DNA from: Brevundimonas sp.
Lineage (GTDB): Bacteria; Pseudomonadota; Alphaproteobacteria; Caulobacterales; Caulobacteraceae
NCBI RefSeq assembly: GCF_013912005.1
Contig: NZ_JACESB010000009.1
Coordinates: 1-64,000, forward strand
DNA length: 64,000 bases
Direction: 5' to 3'
Positions 50,953 to 58,604 of the stretch are shown here, piece by piece. The notes under the pieces are model-generated. The model did not search any database. It was not told the origin of the DNA and worked only from the letters and a program-made list of their open reading frames with translations. The first letter of the stretch is position 1. Each line of letters opens with the position of its first letter. Position numbers and translations under genes: made by a program.

Positions 50953-52992
50953 TCAGGCCGCGTGCAGTTCCTGCTTCACGCGCTCCGCCAGGGTCTTGAT
51001 GTCCAGCGGCTTGGGCAGGAAGGACACGCCGGCCTCGTCCTGCAGCAGGTCGGAGAAGTCGCTTTCGGCGTAGCCGGAGATGAACATCACCGGCGCGTCC
51101 CCGAGGAAGGGCCGCGCCTTCTTCAGCAGGGAGGGGCCGTCCAGTCCCGGCATGATCACGTCCGAGATCATCATGTCGATCTCGCCGGCGTGCTGTTCCG
51201 CCAGCTCCAGCGCCTGCTCGCCGTCTTCGGCCTCGATCACCTCGTAGCCGCGCTGGCGCAGCAGCCGGGCCGCGATGCCGCGCACCGCCGCCTCGTCCTC
51301 GACGAACAGGATGCGGCCGGCCCCGGACAGGTCCCGCGGGGCCTTGGCCTTGATCTCGACGTGCGGCACCTCCGCCAGCTCCGCCTCCGCCGCCTCGGGC
51401 AGGAAGATGCGGAAGGCCGCGCCGGCCCCCTCGAGATTGGTCACATTGATGTGGCCGCCGGCCTGTTCGACGATGCCGTAGACGGTCGCCAGACCCATGC
51501 CGGTGCCCTCGTTCACCGCCTTGGTGGTGAAGAAGGGTTCGAAGATCTTGTCGAGCAGCTCCGGCGGGACGCCCGGACCGGTGTCCGACACCTCGATGAG
51601 GGCGACCGCGTCGGACGAGGCGTGGGTCCAGCCCATCCCCCGCGCCTCGTCGCGGGTGAGCCGCCGGGTGCGGATGGTGACCACCGCGTCGCCCGGCTCG
51701 ACCACGCCCCGCATGGCGTCGCGGGCGTTGACGGCGAGGTTCATCACCGCGGTCTCGAGCTGGCTCTTGTCCGCCAGCACCACCGGCAGGTCGCGGCCGT
51801 AGTCGGTCTCCAGCCGCACGTCCTCGCGCAGCAGCCGGCGGAGCAGGACGGCGAACTCGCCCACCAGCTCGCCCAGGTCCAGCCGCTCCCGGCGCACCGT
51901 CGACTTGCGCGAGAAGGCCAGCAGCTTGCGCACCAGGTCGGCGGCGCGGATGGCGGTCTGGCGGATCTCGTTCAGGCCTTCGTACGAGGGGTCGCCGACG
52001 GGGTGCCGTTCCAGCAGGCCGCTCAGCTGGAGCTGGATCGCCGTCAGCAGGTTGTTGAAGTCGTGCGCGACCCCGCCGGCGAGCTGGCCCACGGCCTGCA
52101 TCTTCTGGGCCTGCGACAGCTGCAGCTCCATCGACTTCTGCGCCGATACGTCGAACAGCCAGACGCGGCGCTTGTCGCCTTCGGGGGCGACATAGAGGTG
52201 GAGCATGCGGTCGGGGTGGGCGCGGGCCACGAGATCGATCGGGCCCGAGGAGCCGGCGGCGAGCTTGGTCCGGGCCTCGGCGACGGAGCCCGGCTCGAAC
52301 AGGTGGCCGAAGGCGGCGTCCCGCGCCGCGGCCGGGCCGGTGAGCACCGCCAGCGCGGCGTTGGGCTCCTCCAGACTCCCGGCGAACAGATCCTCCGCGC
52401 CGATGACCGCCGAGCCGAACGGCGCGCCGGCGGCCATGGCCCGGCTCTCGGCCGCGTTCGAAACGGCAGGGGCCCGGTCGACCGCCGGGCTCGCCACCGG
52501 CAGCACCGCCTCGGGCGCGGCGCGCAGCAGGAACCGCCCCTCCCCGGCGCGGCCGATCAGCACCTCGAGCTCCCGCTCGCCGACCGGAACGATGGCCCGG
52601 CCCTGTTCTCCCGCACGGGCCTGGGCGAAGGCCATGTACAGCGCCGAACCGGAGCGGCCTGCCGGCAGGGCGACGGTCGCCCCGCCGGCCTCGGCCCAGG
52701 CGGCGTTGTAGGCGAGCACCTGTCCGGTCGCCCAAACCAGGGCGGCGGGCTCGGCCATCGCGTCCAGCAGCTCGACGACGTCGTCCCCGGAGGGCTTGCG
52801 GGCCTCGCCCCGGGCGAAGGCGAACAGGCCGATCAGGGCGACGGCGCCGACGGTGAAAATCAGGACCAGCCCCGGCGCGGTCATCGGATCGGCCCGGAAG
52901 GCGGGATAGGCCAGCGCCCCCACGACCACCACGAAGCCGGCGGCCATGAGGATCAGCAGCGGATCGACGCCCTTGCGATGGGATGCGGTCAT
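50953..52992 (-). CDS. cckA: Cell-cycle hybrid histidine kinase CckA
   Basis: The 679-residue kinase has two membrane helices at residues about 12-60 and two PAS-like regions. The HisKA domain holds His310 in QLAGGVAHDFNNLLTAIQ, and HATPase_c (NLAVNARDAM, DTGPGVPPELL, GTGMGLATVYGIVEQAGG) follows. A C-terminal receiver has Asp611 in MMISDVIMPGLDG. Both residues lie 12 positions before the known His322 and Asp623 of the Caulobacter protein. CckA phosphorylates CtrA and CpdR through ChpT and can switch to phosphatase. I start at 52992 with GAGGCG upstream; ATGs at 53031 and 53034 lack a site. A GANTC site is 14 bp upstream. Confidence 0.97.
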   Translation of the reverse strand: MTASHRKGVDPLLILMAAGFVVVVGALAYPAFRADPMTAPGLVLIFTVGAVALIGLFAFARGEARKPSGDDVVELLDAMAEPAALVWATGQVLAYNAAWAEAGGATVALPAGRSGSALYMAFAQARAGEQGRAIVPVGERELEVLIGRAGEGRFLLRAAPEAVLPVASPAVDRAPAVSNAAESRAMAAGAPFGSAVIGAEDLFAGSLEEPNAALAVLTGPAAARDAAFGHLFEPGSVAEARTKLAAGSSGPIDLVARAHPDRMLHLYVAPEGDKRRVWLFDVSAQKSMELQLSQAQKMQAVGQLAGGVAHDFNNLLTAIQLQLSGLLERHPVGDPSYEGLNEIRQTAIRAADLVRKLLAFSRKSTVRRERLDLGELVGEFAVLLRRLLREDVRLETDYGRDLPVVLADKSQLETAVMNLAVNARDAMRGVVEPGDAVVTIRTRRLTRDEARGMGWTHASSDAVALIEVSDTGPGVPPELLDKIFEPFFTTKAVNEGTGMGLATVYGIVEQAGGHINVTNLEGAGAAFRIFLPEAAEAELAEVPHVEIKAKAPRDLSGAGRILFVEDEAAVRGIAARLLRQRGYEVIEAEDGEQALELAEQHAGEIDMMISDVIMPGLDGPSLLKKARPFLGDAPVMFISGYAESDFSDLLQDEAGVSFLPKPLDIKTLAERVKQELHAA

Positions 52993-53096
52993 GACGCCTC
53001 GGCCCGAATCAGACGGAGCAGGATAGGCCATCATGCGCCGCGGGCGGCGCCGGGGCGAATCCGCCGGACGGACCGGCGGTTCGGCCCCGACAGCCC

Positions 53097-54194
53097 TCAG
53101 GCGGCCCTGAGGCGCTCCGCCTTCTCGGCCTGGGCCGCCTCGATGCGGGCCTCGGCGATGGCGTCGGCGATCTCGTGGGTCGGACGCTTCTCGGATTCCG
53201 AACGGTCGAGCACCTCTTCGAGGGTCTCCATCAGCCGGGACAGCTTGCCCTCGACCCACTGGGGATCATAGGCGCCGCCGGTCTGCCGGGCGGTCATCTC
53301 CGAGGCGACGTTGATGATGCCGCCGCCGTTGACGACGTAGTCCGGGGCGTAGAGCACGCCGCGCTCGAACAGCTGCCGGCCGATGTCCGGGGTGGCCAGC
53401 TGGTTGTTGGCCGCGCCCACGACGGCCCGGGCCGTCAGCCGGTCCAGCGTCTGCGGGTTCAGCGTCGCGCCGAGGGCGCACGGGGCGTAGATGTCGGCCT
53501 TGACGTCGTAGATGGCGTCCGGCGCCACGATCTCGGCGTTGGTGCGGGCGGCGACTTCCGACAGCAGGGCGGTGTTGACGTCGGTCATCACCAGCTTCGC
53601 GCCCGCCTTGTGCAGCTTGTCGGCCAGGTAGCCGCCGACGTGGCCAATGCCCTGCACCGCCACCGTCAGACCGGTCAGGTCGTCCTGCTTCCACAGCCGG
53701 CGCGCGACAGTCAGGGTCGAGCGGAACACGCCCTCGGCGGTCACCGGGCTCGGATCCCCGGAAGCCTCGGGGCCGTCGTTCAGGCCGAGCACATAGGGGG
53801 TGACCTTGCGGGCCTCGGCGATGTCGGACACCGAGACGCCGACGTCCTCCGCCGCGTAGTAGACGCCGCCCAGGGTGTGCACGGCGCGTCCGAAGGCGCG
53901 GAACAGCTCCGGGGTCTTCTGGGTGCGGCTGTCGCCGATGATCACCGACTTGCCGCCGCCCATCTCGAGGTCCGCGACGGCGTTCTTGTAGCTCATGCCC
54001 CGCGACAGGCGCAGCACGTCCTCCAGCGCCTCGGCGGCGGACGCGTAGTTCCACATGCGCGTGCCGCCGACGGCGGGACCGCGGGCGGTCGAGTGGACCG
54101 CGATGATGGCGCGCAGGCCGGTCTTTTCGTCATAGACCGCGTGGACGCCCTCATGCTTCGCAAAGGACGGAGAATCGAACAGCGTCGTGCTCAT
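53097..54194 (-). CDS. Leu/Phe/Val-type amino-acid dehydrogenase
   Basis: The 365-residue enzyme belongs to the Glu/Leu/Phe/Val dehydrogenase family, which reversibly deaminates amino acids with NAD. The catalytic lysine region is MSYKNAVADLEMGGGKSVIIGD, the nucleotide site VAVQGIGHVGGYLADKL, and the late APDYVVNGGGIINVASEM. The substrate preference between leucine, valine and phenylalanine is not clear. GGGAGG lies nine bases before the ATG at 54194. Confidence 0.9.
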   Translation of the reverse strand: MSTTLFDSPSFAKHEGVHAVYDEKTGLRAIIAVHSTARGPAVGGTRMWNYASAAEALEDVLRLSRGMSYKNAVADLEMGGGKSVIIGDSRTQKTPELFRAFGRAVHTLGGVYYAAEDVGVSVSDIAEARKVTPYVLGLNDGPEASGDPSPVTAEGVFRSTLTVARRLWKQDDLTGLTVAVQGIGHVGGYLADKLHKAGAKLVMTDVNTALLSEVAARTNAEIVAPDAIYDVKADIYAPCALGATLNPQTLDRLTARAVVGAANNQLATPDIGRQLFERGVLYAPDYVVNGGGIINVASEMTARQTGGAYDPQWVEGKLSRLMETLEEVLDRSESEKRPTHEIADAIAEARIEAAQAEKAERLRAA

Positions 54195-54286
54195 GGGCAG
54201 GCGCCTCCCGGAAATTTTTTGTTGGCGGCTGATACGCGCCGGACTTTGACACCGCAAGCACCGCCGTTTCACGACGGCGTGGGTTA

Positions 54287-55294
54287 TCAGCGTTTCGTTG
54301 CAGTCTGCAGCGCGGGGAGAACCGGGCCGGCGCCGGAGGGCAGAGGCGCCTCGGGCCGACGCAGCCACGCTTCCACGTCGCGGAACGCCGTCTCCGCCTG
54401 CAGATCGCGGTTCAGGATGTGCCAGCCCTGCGGATACCACGCCGTGCGCAGGCCCGGCCGCGGGCCCGCCCGCTCCAGCGCCAGCCGCATCGGGCCGCGC
54501 TGGATGACGTGGTCGTTGGCCCCGTACATCAGCAGCGTCGGCGTTCGCACCTCGCCGAGCCCGCGGGACGCGGTCTCCATCAGGTCGACGAGGCCATACA
54601 GGGTGTCGAACCGGGTGCTCAGCAGGCTGTCCGGGTCCCGGCCGTTGCGGATCAGCTCCAGCATGTTGTCCGAGGCGTAGCGGTCGCGGACCGCCCATTC
54701 CGGCGCCTCCACCGCCCGCGGGCCCATGGCGTGGGCGGCGAGCCACAGGGCGGCGCTGTTCACCGGGCCCTGCGCGGTCCAGCCCCAGACGGCGGGGGCC
54801 AGCAGGACGAGACGATCGGCGTCCGGCGGCCGTGACGACGCGAAGGCGGCGATCGCCACCGCCCCGCCCATGCTCTCGCCGGCCACGGCGATCACCGCCT
54901 GCGGATGTCGCCGCCGCGCCAGCGCCACCGCCGTCCGCAGATCTTCGGTCATCCGCGCCTCGCCCGCCCAGACGCCGCGCCCCGGCGCCCGGCCGAAGCC
55001 GCGCTGGTCGAAGGCCCAGGTCTCGATCCCCTGCTCCGCCCACCAGGGGCCGGCGAGCCGGAAGGCGGCGCGGCTGTCGTTCATGCCGTGCAGGGCGACG
55101 ATCACCGCCCATGGCTCCCCCTCCGGGGCCCAGCGGGCCAACGGCAGGCGCGCGCCGTCGTCCATGAACAGCGTGTCGGCCTTGAGGTCCGGACCGGCGA
55201 AACCCGGCGCAGGGCTCCGCGGCGGCTGCACCGCCGGCGTGGCGCAGGCGGCGAGGGTCACCCCGAGGGCCAGCATGGCGAGGCGGCGGATCAT
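54287..55294 (-). CDS. Lipoprotein alpha/beta hydrolase (lysophospholipase-like)
   Basis: The 335-residue protein has a lipoprotein signal (ALGVTLAACATP, lipid-attached Cys at about residue 17) and an alpha/beta-hydrolase fold: VIVALHGMNDSRAAF, nucleophile elbow AGESMGGAVAIAAF, acid region TLLMYGANDHVI and late His in PQGWHILNRD. It resembles monoacylglycerol lipases or lysophospholipases at the envelope. It begins inside the end of the upstream UDG-family gene (ATGA overlap), so the two are one operon. Confidence 0.87.
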   Translation of the reverse strand: MIRRLAMLALGVTLAACATPAVQPPRSPAPGFAGPDLKADTLFMDDGARLPLARWAPEGEPWAVIVALHGMNDSRAAFRLAGPWWAEQGIETWAFDQRGFGRAPGRGVWAGEARMTEDLRTAVALARRRHPQAVIAVAGESMGGAVAIAAFASSRPPDADRLVLLAPAVWGWTAQGPVNSAALWLAAHAMGPRAVEAPEWAVRDRYASDNMLELIRNGRDPDSLLSTRFDTLYGLVDLMETASRGLGEVRTPTLLMYGANDHVIQRGPMRLALERAGPRPGLRTAWYPQGWHILNRDLQAETAFRDVEAWLRRPEAPLPSGAGPVLPALQTATKR

Positions 55295-55887
55295 CCGGCC
55301 AGAATGCCCCGGACGCGCTGCCGAAGGTAGGGGACCACCTCCGCCTCGAACCACGGGTTCCGCTTCAGCCACGCGGTGTTGCGCCACGACGGATGCGGCA
55401 GCGGCAGAATCGCCGGGGCGTAGTCGCGCCAGGCCGCGACGGTGGCGGTCATGTCCCGCTTCGCCCGCGCGCCCAGCGCCCAGGCCTGGGCGTATGCGCC
55501 GACCAGCAGGGTCAGCTCGACGGTCGGGAGCTGCTCCAGCAGGCGCGGCCGCCACAGTTCAGCGCACCGGCGCGGCGGCGGATAGTCGCCGCCCTTCGGC
55601 GCGGTTCCGGGATAGCAGAAGGCCTGCGCCGCGACCCCCAGACGGCGGTCGGCGTAGAAGGTCTCGTAGTCCACCCCCAGCCAGTCGCGCAGGCGGTCGC
55701 CGGACGGATCGGTGAACGGCCGCCCGCTCTCGTGCACCCGCCGACCGGGCGCCTGGCCGCAGATCAGCAGCCGGGTCTCGGGGAAGACGTGCACCACCGG
55801 TCGCGGCGTGTGCGGCAGCTGGCCCAGACAGGCGCGGCAGGCGCGGATGTCGGCGAGAACCGTCGCGAGATCAGTCGAGGTCGTCAT
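55291..55887 (-). CDS. Uracil-DNA glycosylase-family protein
   Basis: The 198-residue protein has the superfamily motifs LLICGQAPGRRVHESGRPFTDPSGDRLRDWLGV and late LPLPHPSWRN. An AFCYPGTAPKGGDYPPPRRCAELWRP insertion marks the UDG-like 'uracil-DNA glycosylase family protein' branch. Two cysteine pairs near the N-terminus (CRAC) and in the middle could hold an iron-sulfur cluster or only be structural. Activity on uracil is not certain. The start overlaps the DUF3253 end by 17 bp. Confidence 0.85.
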   Translation of the reverse strand: MTTSTDLATVLADIRACRACLGQLPHTPRPVVHVFPETRLLICGQAPGRRVHESGRPFTDPSGDRLRDWLGVDYETFYADRRLGVAAQAFCYPGTAPKGGDYPPPRRCAELWRPRLLEQLPTVELTLLVGAYAQAWALGARAKRDMTATVAAWRDYAPAILPLPHPSWRNTAWLKRNPWFEAEVVPYLRQRVRGILAG

Positions 55888-56179
55888 CGTCCGGCGCCGC
55901 GGGCGGGCGGGCGGCGAGCGCCGCGGCGGTTTCCTCCGCGGTCGGCAGGCGCAGCCGGATCACGCCCTTCATCCGCGACGGATCGATGGCCTTGCCCTTC
56001 TTGGTGATCGTCAGCCGGCCCTGACGCATCAGGCCGAGGGCCGTGGTCTTCACCTTGGGCAGCATGCGCTGCCACTGCTCCGGCTGCAGCTCCTTGGCCA
56101 CCTCGGCCGGCTCGATGCTCTTTCCGGGGCCGAGCTTCGCGAGTTTTTCGAGAATGGCCGCTTCGATGGGGTCGCTCAT
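55871..56179 (-). CDS. DUF3253 winged-helix protein
   Basis: The 102-residue protein fits DUF3253: IEAAILEKLAKLGPGKSIEPAEVAKELQPEQWQRMLPKVKTTALGLMRQGRLTITKKGKAIDPSRMKGVIRLRL. It is a small winged-helix protein, possibly DNA-binding, with an acidic end. It overlaps the UDG-family gene by 17 bp in one operon and is divergent from the thioesterase gene. The function is not known. Confidence 0.88.
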   Translation of the reverse strand: MSDPIEAAILEKLAKLGPGKSIEPAEVAKELQPEQWQRMLPKVKTTALGLMRQGRLTITKKGKAIDPSRMKGVIRLRLPTAEETAAALAARPPAAPDDDDLD

Positions 56180-56227
56180 CGCCCCTATATGCTGCATTGC
56201 GATAGCGAGAAGAAGGCGGAGTTCGGC

Positions 56228-56662
56228 ATGGTCGCGAAGATCACGGTGGCGGAAGGCGAGTTCGCGGGCTGGCAGACCTACGACCTGCACGGCACCTTCG
56301 ACCAGGTCGTCGGTCCGTTCTATTTCAAGCCCGACCCCGACGGGCGCATGCGCTGCGCCTTCCGCGCCGAGCCCAAGCACATGAACGCTGGCGGCCGGAT
56401 GCATGGCGGCTGTCTGATGACCTTCGCCGACATCGCCCTGTTCCAGACCGCCTACCAGGAGATGGAAGGCTCGTCCGGCGTCACCGTGCAGCTGGACTCC
56501 ACCTTCATCGACGGGGCCTATGTCGGTGAACTGGTCGAGGCGACCGGCGAGGTCGTGCGGGCGGGCAAGAGCCTGATCTTCGTGCGCGGCCAGATCCAGG
56601 CCGGCGATCGCGTGCTGATGACCTTCTCGGGCGTGATCCGGAAGTTCCAGAAGCGAGCCTGA
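56228..56662 (+). CDS. PaaI-family hotdog thioesterase
   Basis: The 144-residue protein has the PaaI/YbgC-type hotdog fold: NAGGRMHGGCLMTFADIALFQ contains the catalytic loop and LDSTFIDGAYVGELVEATGEVVRAGKSLIFVRGQI the second half. These enzymes cleave acyl-CoA thioesters. AAGGCGGAG lies seven bases upstream of the ATG at 56228; an ATG 13 codons earlier (56189) is possible. Confidence 0.88.
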   Translation: MVAKITVAEGEFAGWQTYDLHGTFDQVVGPFYFKPDPDGRMRCAFRAEPKHMNAGGRMHGGCLMTFADIALFQTAYQEMEGSSGVTVQLDSTFIDGAYVGELVEATGEVVRAGKSLIFVRGQIQAGDRVLMTFSGVIRKFQKRA

Positions 56663-56665
56663 GCC

Positions 56666-57268
56666 TCAGCCGTCGATGATGTCCTGCAGCAGGACGGCCA
56701 TGCGGGCGCACATCTTCTCGCACTCCTCCTGGGACAGGCCGAAGCCGCCGGTGATCTCGCGGCTGACCGCCATGCCCATGATGGTCGCCGAGGCGAGGCG
56801 GGCCCGGACCGCCGCGTCCTCGCCGCCGACCCAGGCGGCGAACGGATTGAAGAAGCGCTCGCTGCCCGTCCGCTGGACCAGCTCCATGGCCTTGGTCGAG
56901 CCGACCGAGCGCAGCATGATCAGCAGGCCCTTCAGCTTGCCTTCCTTCGCCGGCTCGAAGATCACGGCCCGCGCCACCCGGCGGCCGAATTCGGCGCGGG
57001 GGCCCTCCATCAGCTCCGAACCGTTCGAACAGCTGTCGAGCACGGTGACGAACAGGTCTTCCTTGGAACCGAAGTAGCGGGACACCAGGGCCGCATCGAC
57101 GCCGACGTCGCCGGCGATGTCGCGCATGCCCACGTCGTCATAGCTCTCGCGCGCGAATCGTTCGCGCGCGGCGCTGAGGATGGCGGCGCGGGTGGCCTCG
57201 GCGTTTCTCGGCCGGGGCGCGACATGGCAAAACAAAGACTTGGCTCCCTGAAAAGCCCCACCGCCCAT
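56666..57268 (-). CDS. TetR-family repressor
   Basis: The 200-residue protein has a TetR helix-turn-helix (RNAEATRAAILSAARERFARESYDDVGMRDIAGDVGVDAALVSRYFGSKEDLF) and a helical ligand domain. It is divergent from the RND efflux genes, the standard layout for an efflux repressor induced by the transported compound. Two near-identical palindromes lie in the 135-bp gap. The first 18 residues before RPRNAEATR are unusual; a later start in the same frame (a TTG codon) is possible. Confidence 0.9.
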   Translation of the reverse strand: MGGGAFQGAKSLFCHVAPRPRNAEATRAAILSAARERFARESYDDVGMRDIAGDVGVDAALVSRYFGSKEDLFVTVLDSCSNGSELMEGPRAEFGRRVARAVIFEPAKEGKLKGLLIMLRSVGSTKAMELVQRTGSERFFNPFAAWVGGEDAAVRARLASATIMGMAVSREITGGFGLSQEECEKMCARMAVLLQDIIDG

Positions 57269-57274
57269 ATGGCT

Positions 57275-57294
57275 TTGTCATCACCCGTTGACAA
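57275..57294. promoter_or_regulatory. TetR-type operator 1 of the RND operon
   Basis: Perfect arms TTGTCA and TGACAA flank eight bases. The right arm doubles as a possible -35 (TTGACA at 57288-57293) for the efflux operon, with CATTAA 17 bp later. A second copy of the same design is 40 bp away. Confidence 0.65.
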
Positions 57295-57315
57295 GCGTAA
57301 TCGCGATCACCATTA

Positions 57316-57333
57316 AGTCACCGGGCGTTGACT
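57316..57333. promoter_or_regulatory. TetR-type operator 2 of the RND operon
   Basis: AGTCA and TGACT flank eight bases, the same GTCA-N8-TGAC design as operator 1. The centres are 40 bp apart, about four helical turns, so two dimers would sit on one face of the DNA. Confidence 0.6.
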
Positions 57334-57403
57334 AACGGCATCCTCCCCGATGGCCGCGGGTCGACAAGACAGGGAATTTTCTCCCCACTCGGAGACTCAC
57401 TTC

Positions 57404-58600
57404 ATGCGCACGGTGAAGATCGTGGCCGCGTCCGCCCTCATGGCGGCCGCGCTCTATGGCTGTTCCCCCCGGAGCGAGGCCCAGGCGCCGCCGGCGCCCG
57501 GCGTGACGGTGGCGACGCCGCTGGTGCGCGAGGTGCAGGACTGGGACGAGTTCACCGGTCGCTTCGAGGCGGTGCAGTCGGTCGACGTGCGCGCCCGGGT
57601 GGGCGGCTACATCTCCGGCGTCCACTTCCGCGACGGCGACTACGTGCGCCGCGGCCAGCTGCTGTTCACGCTCGATCCGCGGCCGGCCCAGGCGGCCCTC
57701 GCCGCCGCCCGGGCGCAGCTGTCCCAGGCCCAGGCCCAGCTCACCCTCGCCCGCAGCGAACTGGCCCGGGCCGAGACCCTGCTGGAGTCCCAGGCCATCT
57801 CGCAGGCCGAGGCCGACACCCGCCGCGGCGCCCTGCAGACGGCCGAGGCGGCCATCGCCGCGGCCAACGCCAACGTCAGGGCGCGGCAGCTGGACCTCGA
57901 ATTCACCCGCGTCACCGCGCCGATCTCGGGCCGGGTGTCCGACCGCCGGGTCGACCCGGGCAACCTGGTCGCCGGCGGCTCCTCGGCCGCCGACGTCCTG
58001 ACCACCGTGGTGTCCAGCTCGCCGATCCACTTCGTCTTCGACGGCTCTGAGGCGGTGCTGCTGAAGTACCAGCGGCAGGCGCGCCAGGGCGCGGCGCCGG
58101 TGCAGGTGCGGCTGCAGGACGAAACCGGTTTCAGCCGGTCCGGCACGCTGGACTTCACCGACAACGCCGTCGACACGGCCTCCGGCGTGATCCGCCTGCG
58201 CGCGGTGATCCCCAACGCCGACGGCTTCCTGAAGCCCGGGATGTTCGGCCAAGCGCGCCTGGCGGGGGCCGGAACCTACCGCGCCATGCTGGTGCCCGAC
58301 GCCGCCGTGGCCACCGACCAGGCCCGCCGCATCGTCTATGTGGTCGCCGCCGACGGATCGGTCGCGCCGCGCCCGGTGGAGCTGGGACCGCTCGTCGACG
58401 GGCTGCGCGTGGTCCGGTCCGGCCTCCGCCCCGACGACCGGGTGATCATCAACGGCGTCCAGCGCATCCAGGCGCCCGGCATGAAGGTGCAGGCGCGCAA
58501 CGGCCGCATCCAGCCGGTGGCCCAGGCCGGGCAGGCCCCCGTGACGCGTCCGGCGCCGGCCTCCAGCGCCACCTTCGCCAACTCCGTCTCGGGCGACTGA
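57404..58600 (+). CDS. RND efflux periplasmic adaptor (AcrA/MexA-like)
   Basis: The 398-residue lipoprotein has a lipobox (MAAALYGCSPRS), a biotinyl-lipoyl half (GRFEAVQSVDVRARVGGYISGVHFRDGDYVRRGQLLFTLD), a long coiled-coil hairpin (residues about 95-165), the second lipoyl half (VTAPISGRVSDRRVDPGNLV) and a beta-barrel. It links the inner-membrane pump and the outer-membrane channel. The pump gene starts 4 bp after the stop. The exported compound is not known from sequence. Confidence 0.94.
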   Translation: MRTVKIVAASALMAAALYGCSPRSEAQAPPAPGVTVATPLVREVQDWDEFTGRFEAVQSVDVRARVGGYISGVHFRDGDYVRRGQLLFTLDPRPAQAALAAARAQLSQAQAQLTLARSELARAETLLESQAISQAEADTRRGALQTAEAAIAAANANVRARQLDLEFTRVTAPISGRVSDRRVDPGNLVAGGSSAADVLTTVVSSSPIHFVFDGSEAVLLKYQRQARQGAAPVQVRLQDETGFSRSGTLDFTDNAVDTASGVIRLRAVIPNADGFLKPGMFGQARLAGAGTYRAMLVPDAAVATDQARRIVYVVAADGSVAPRPVELGPLVDGLRVVRSGLRPDDRVIINGVQRIQAPGMKVQARNGRIQPVAQAGQAPVTRPAPASSATFANSVSGD

Positions 58601-58604
58601 CCGG

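Noticed and set aside
48655-53271. Open frame of 1538 codons on the plus strand
   Set aside because: Antisense of two DUF885 genes and cckA. The composition is repetitive His/Arg/Gly with no domain.
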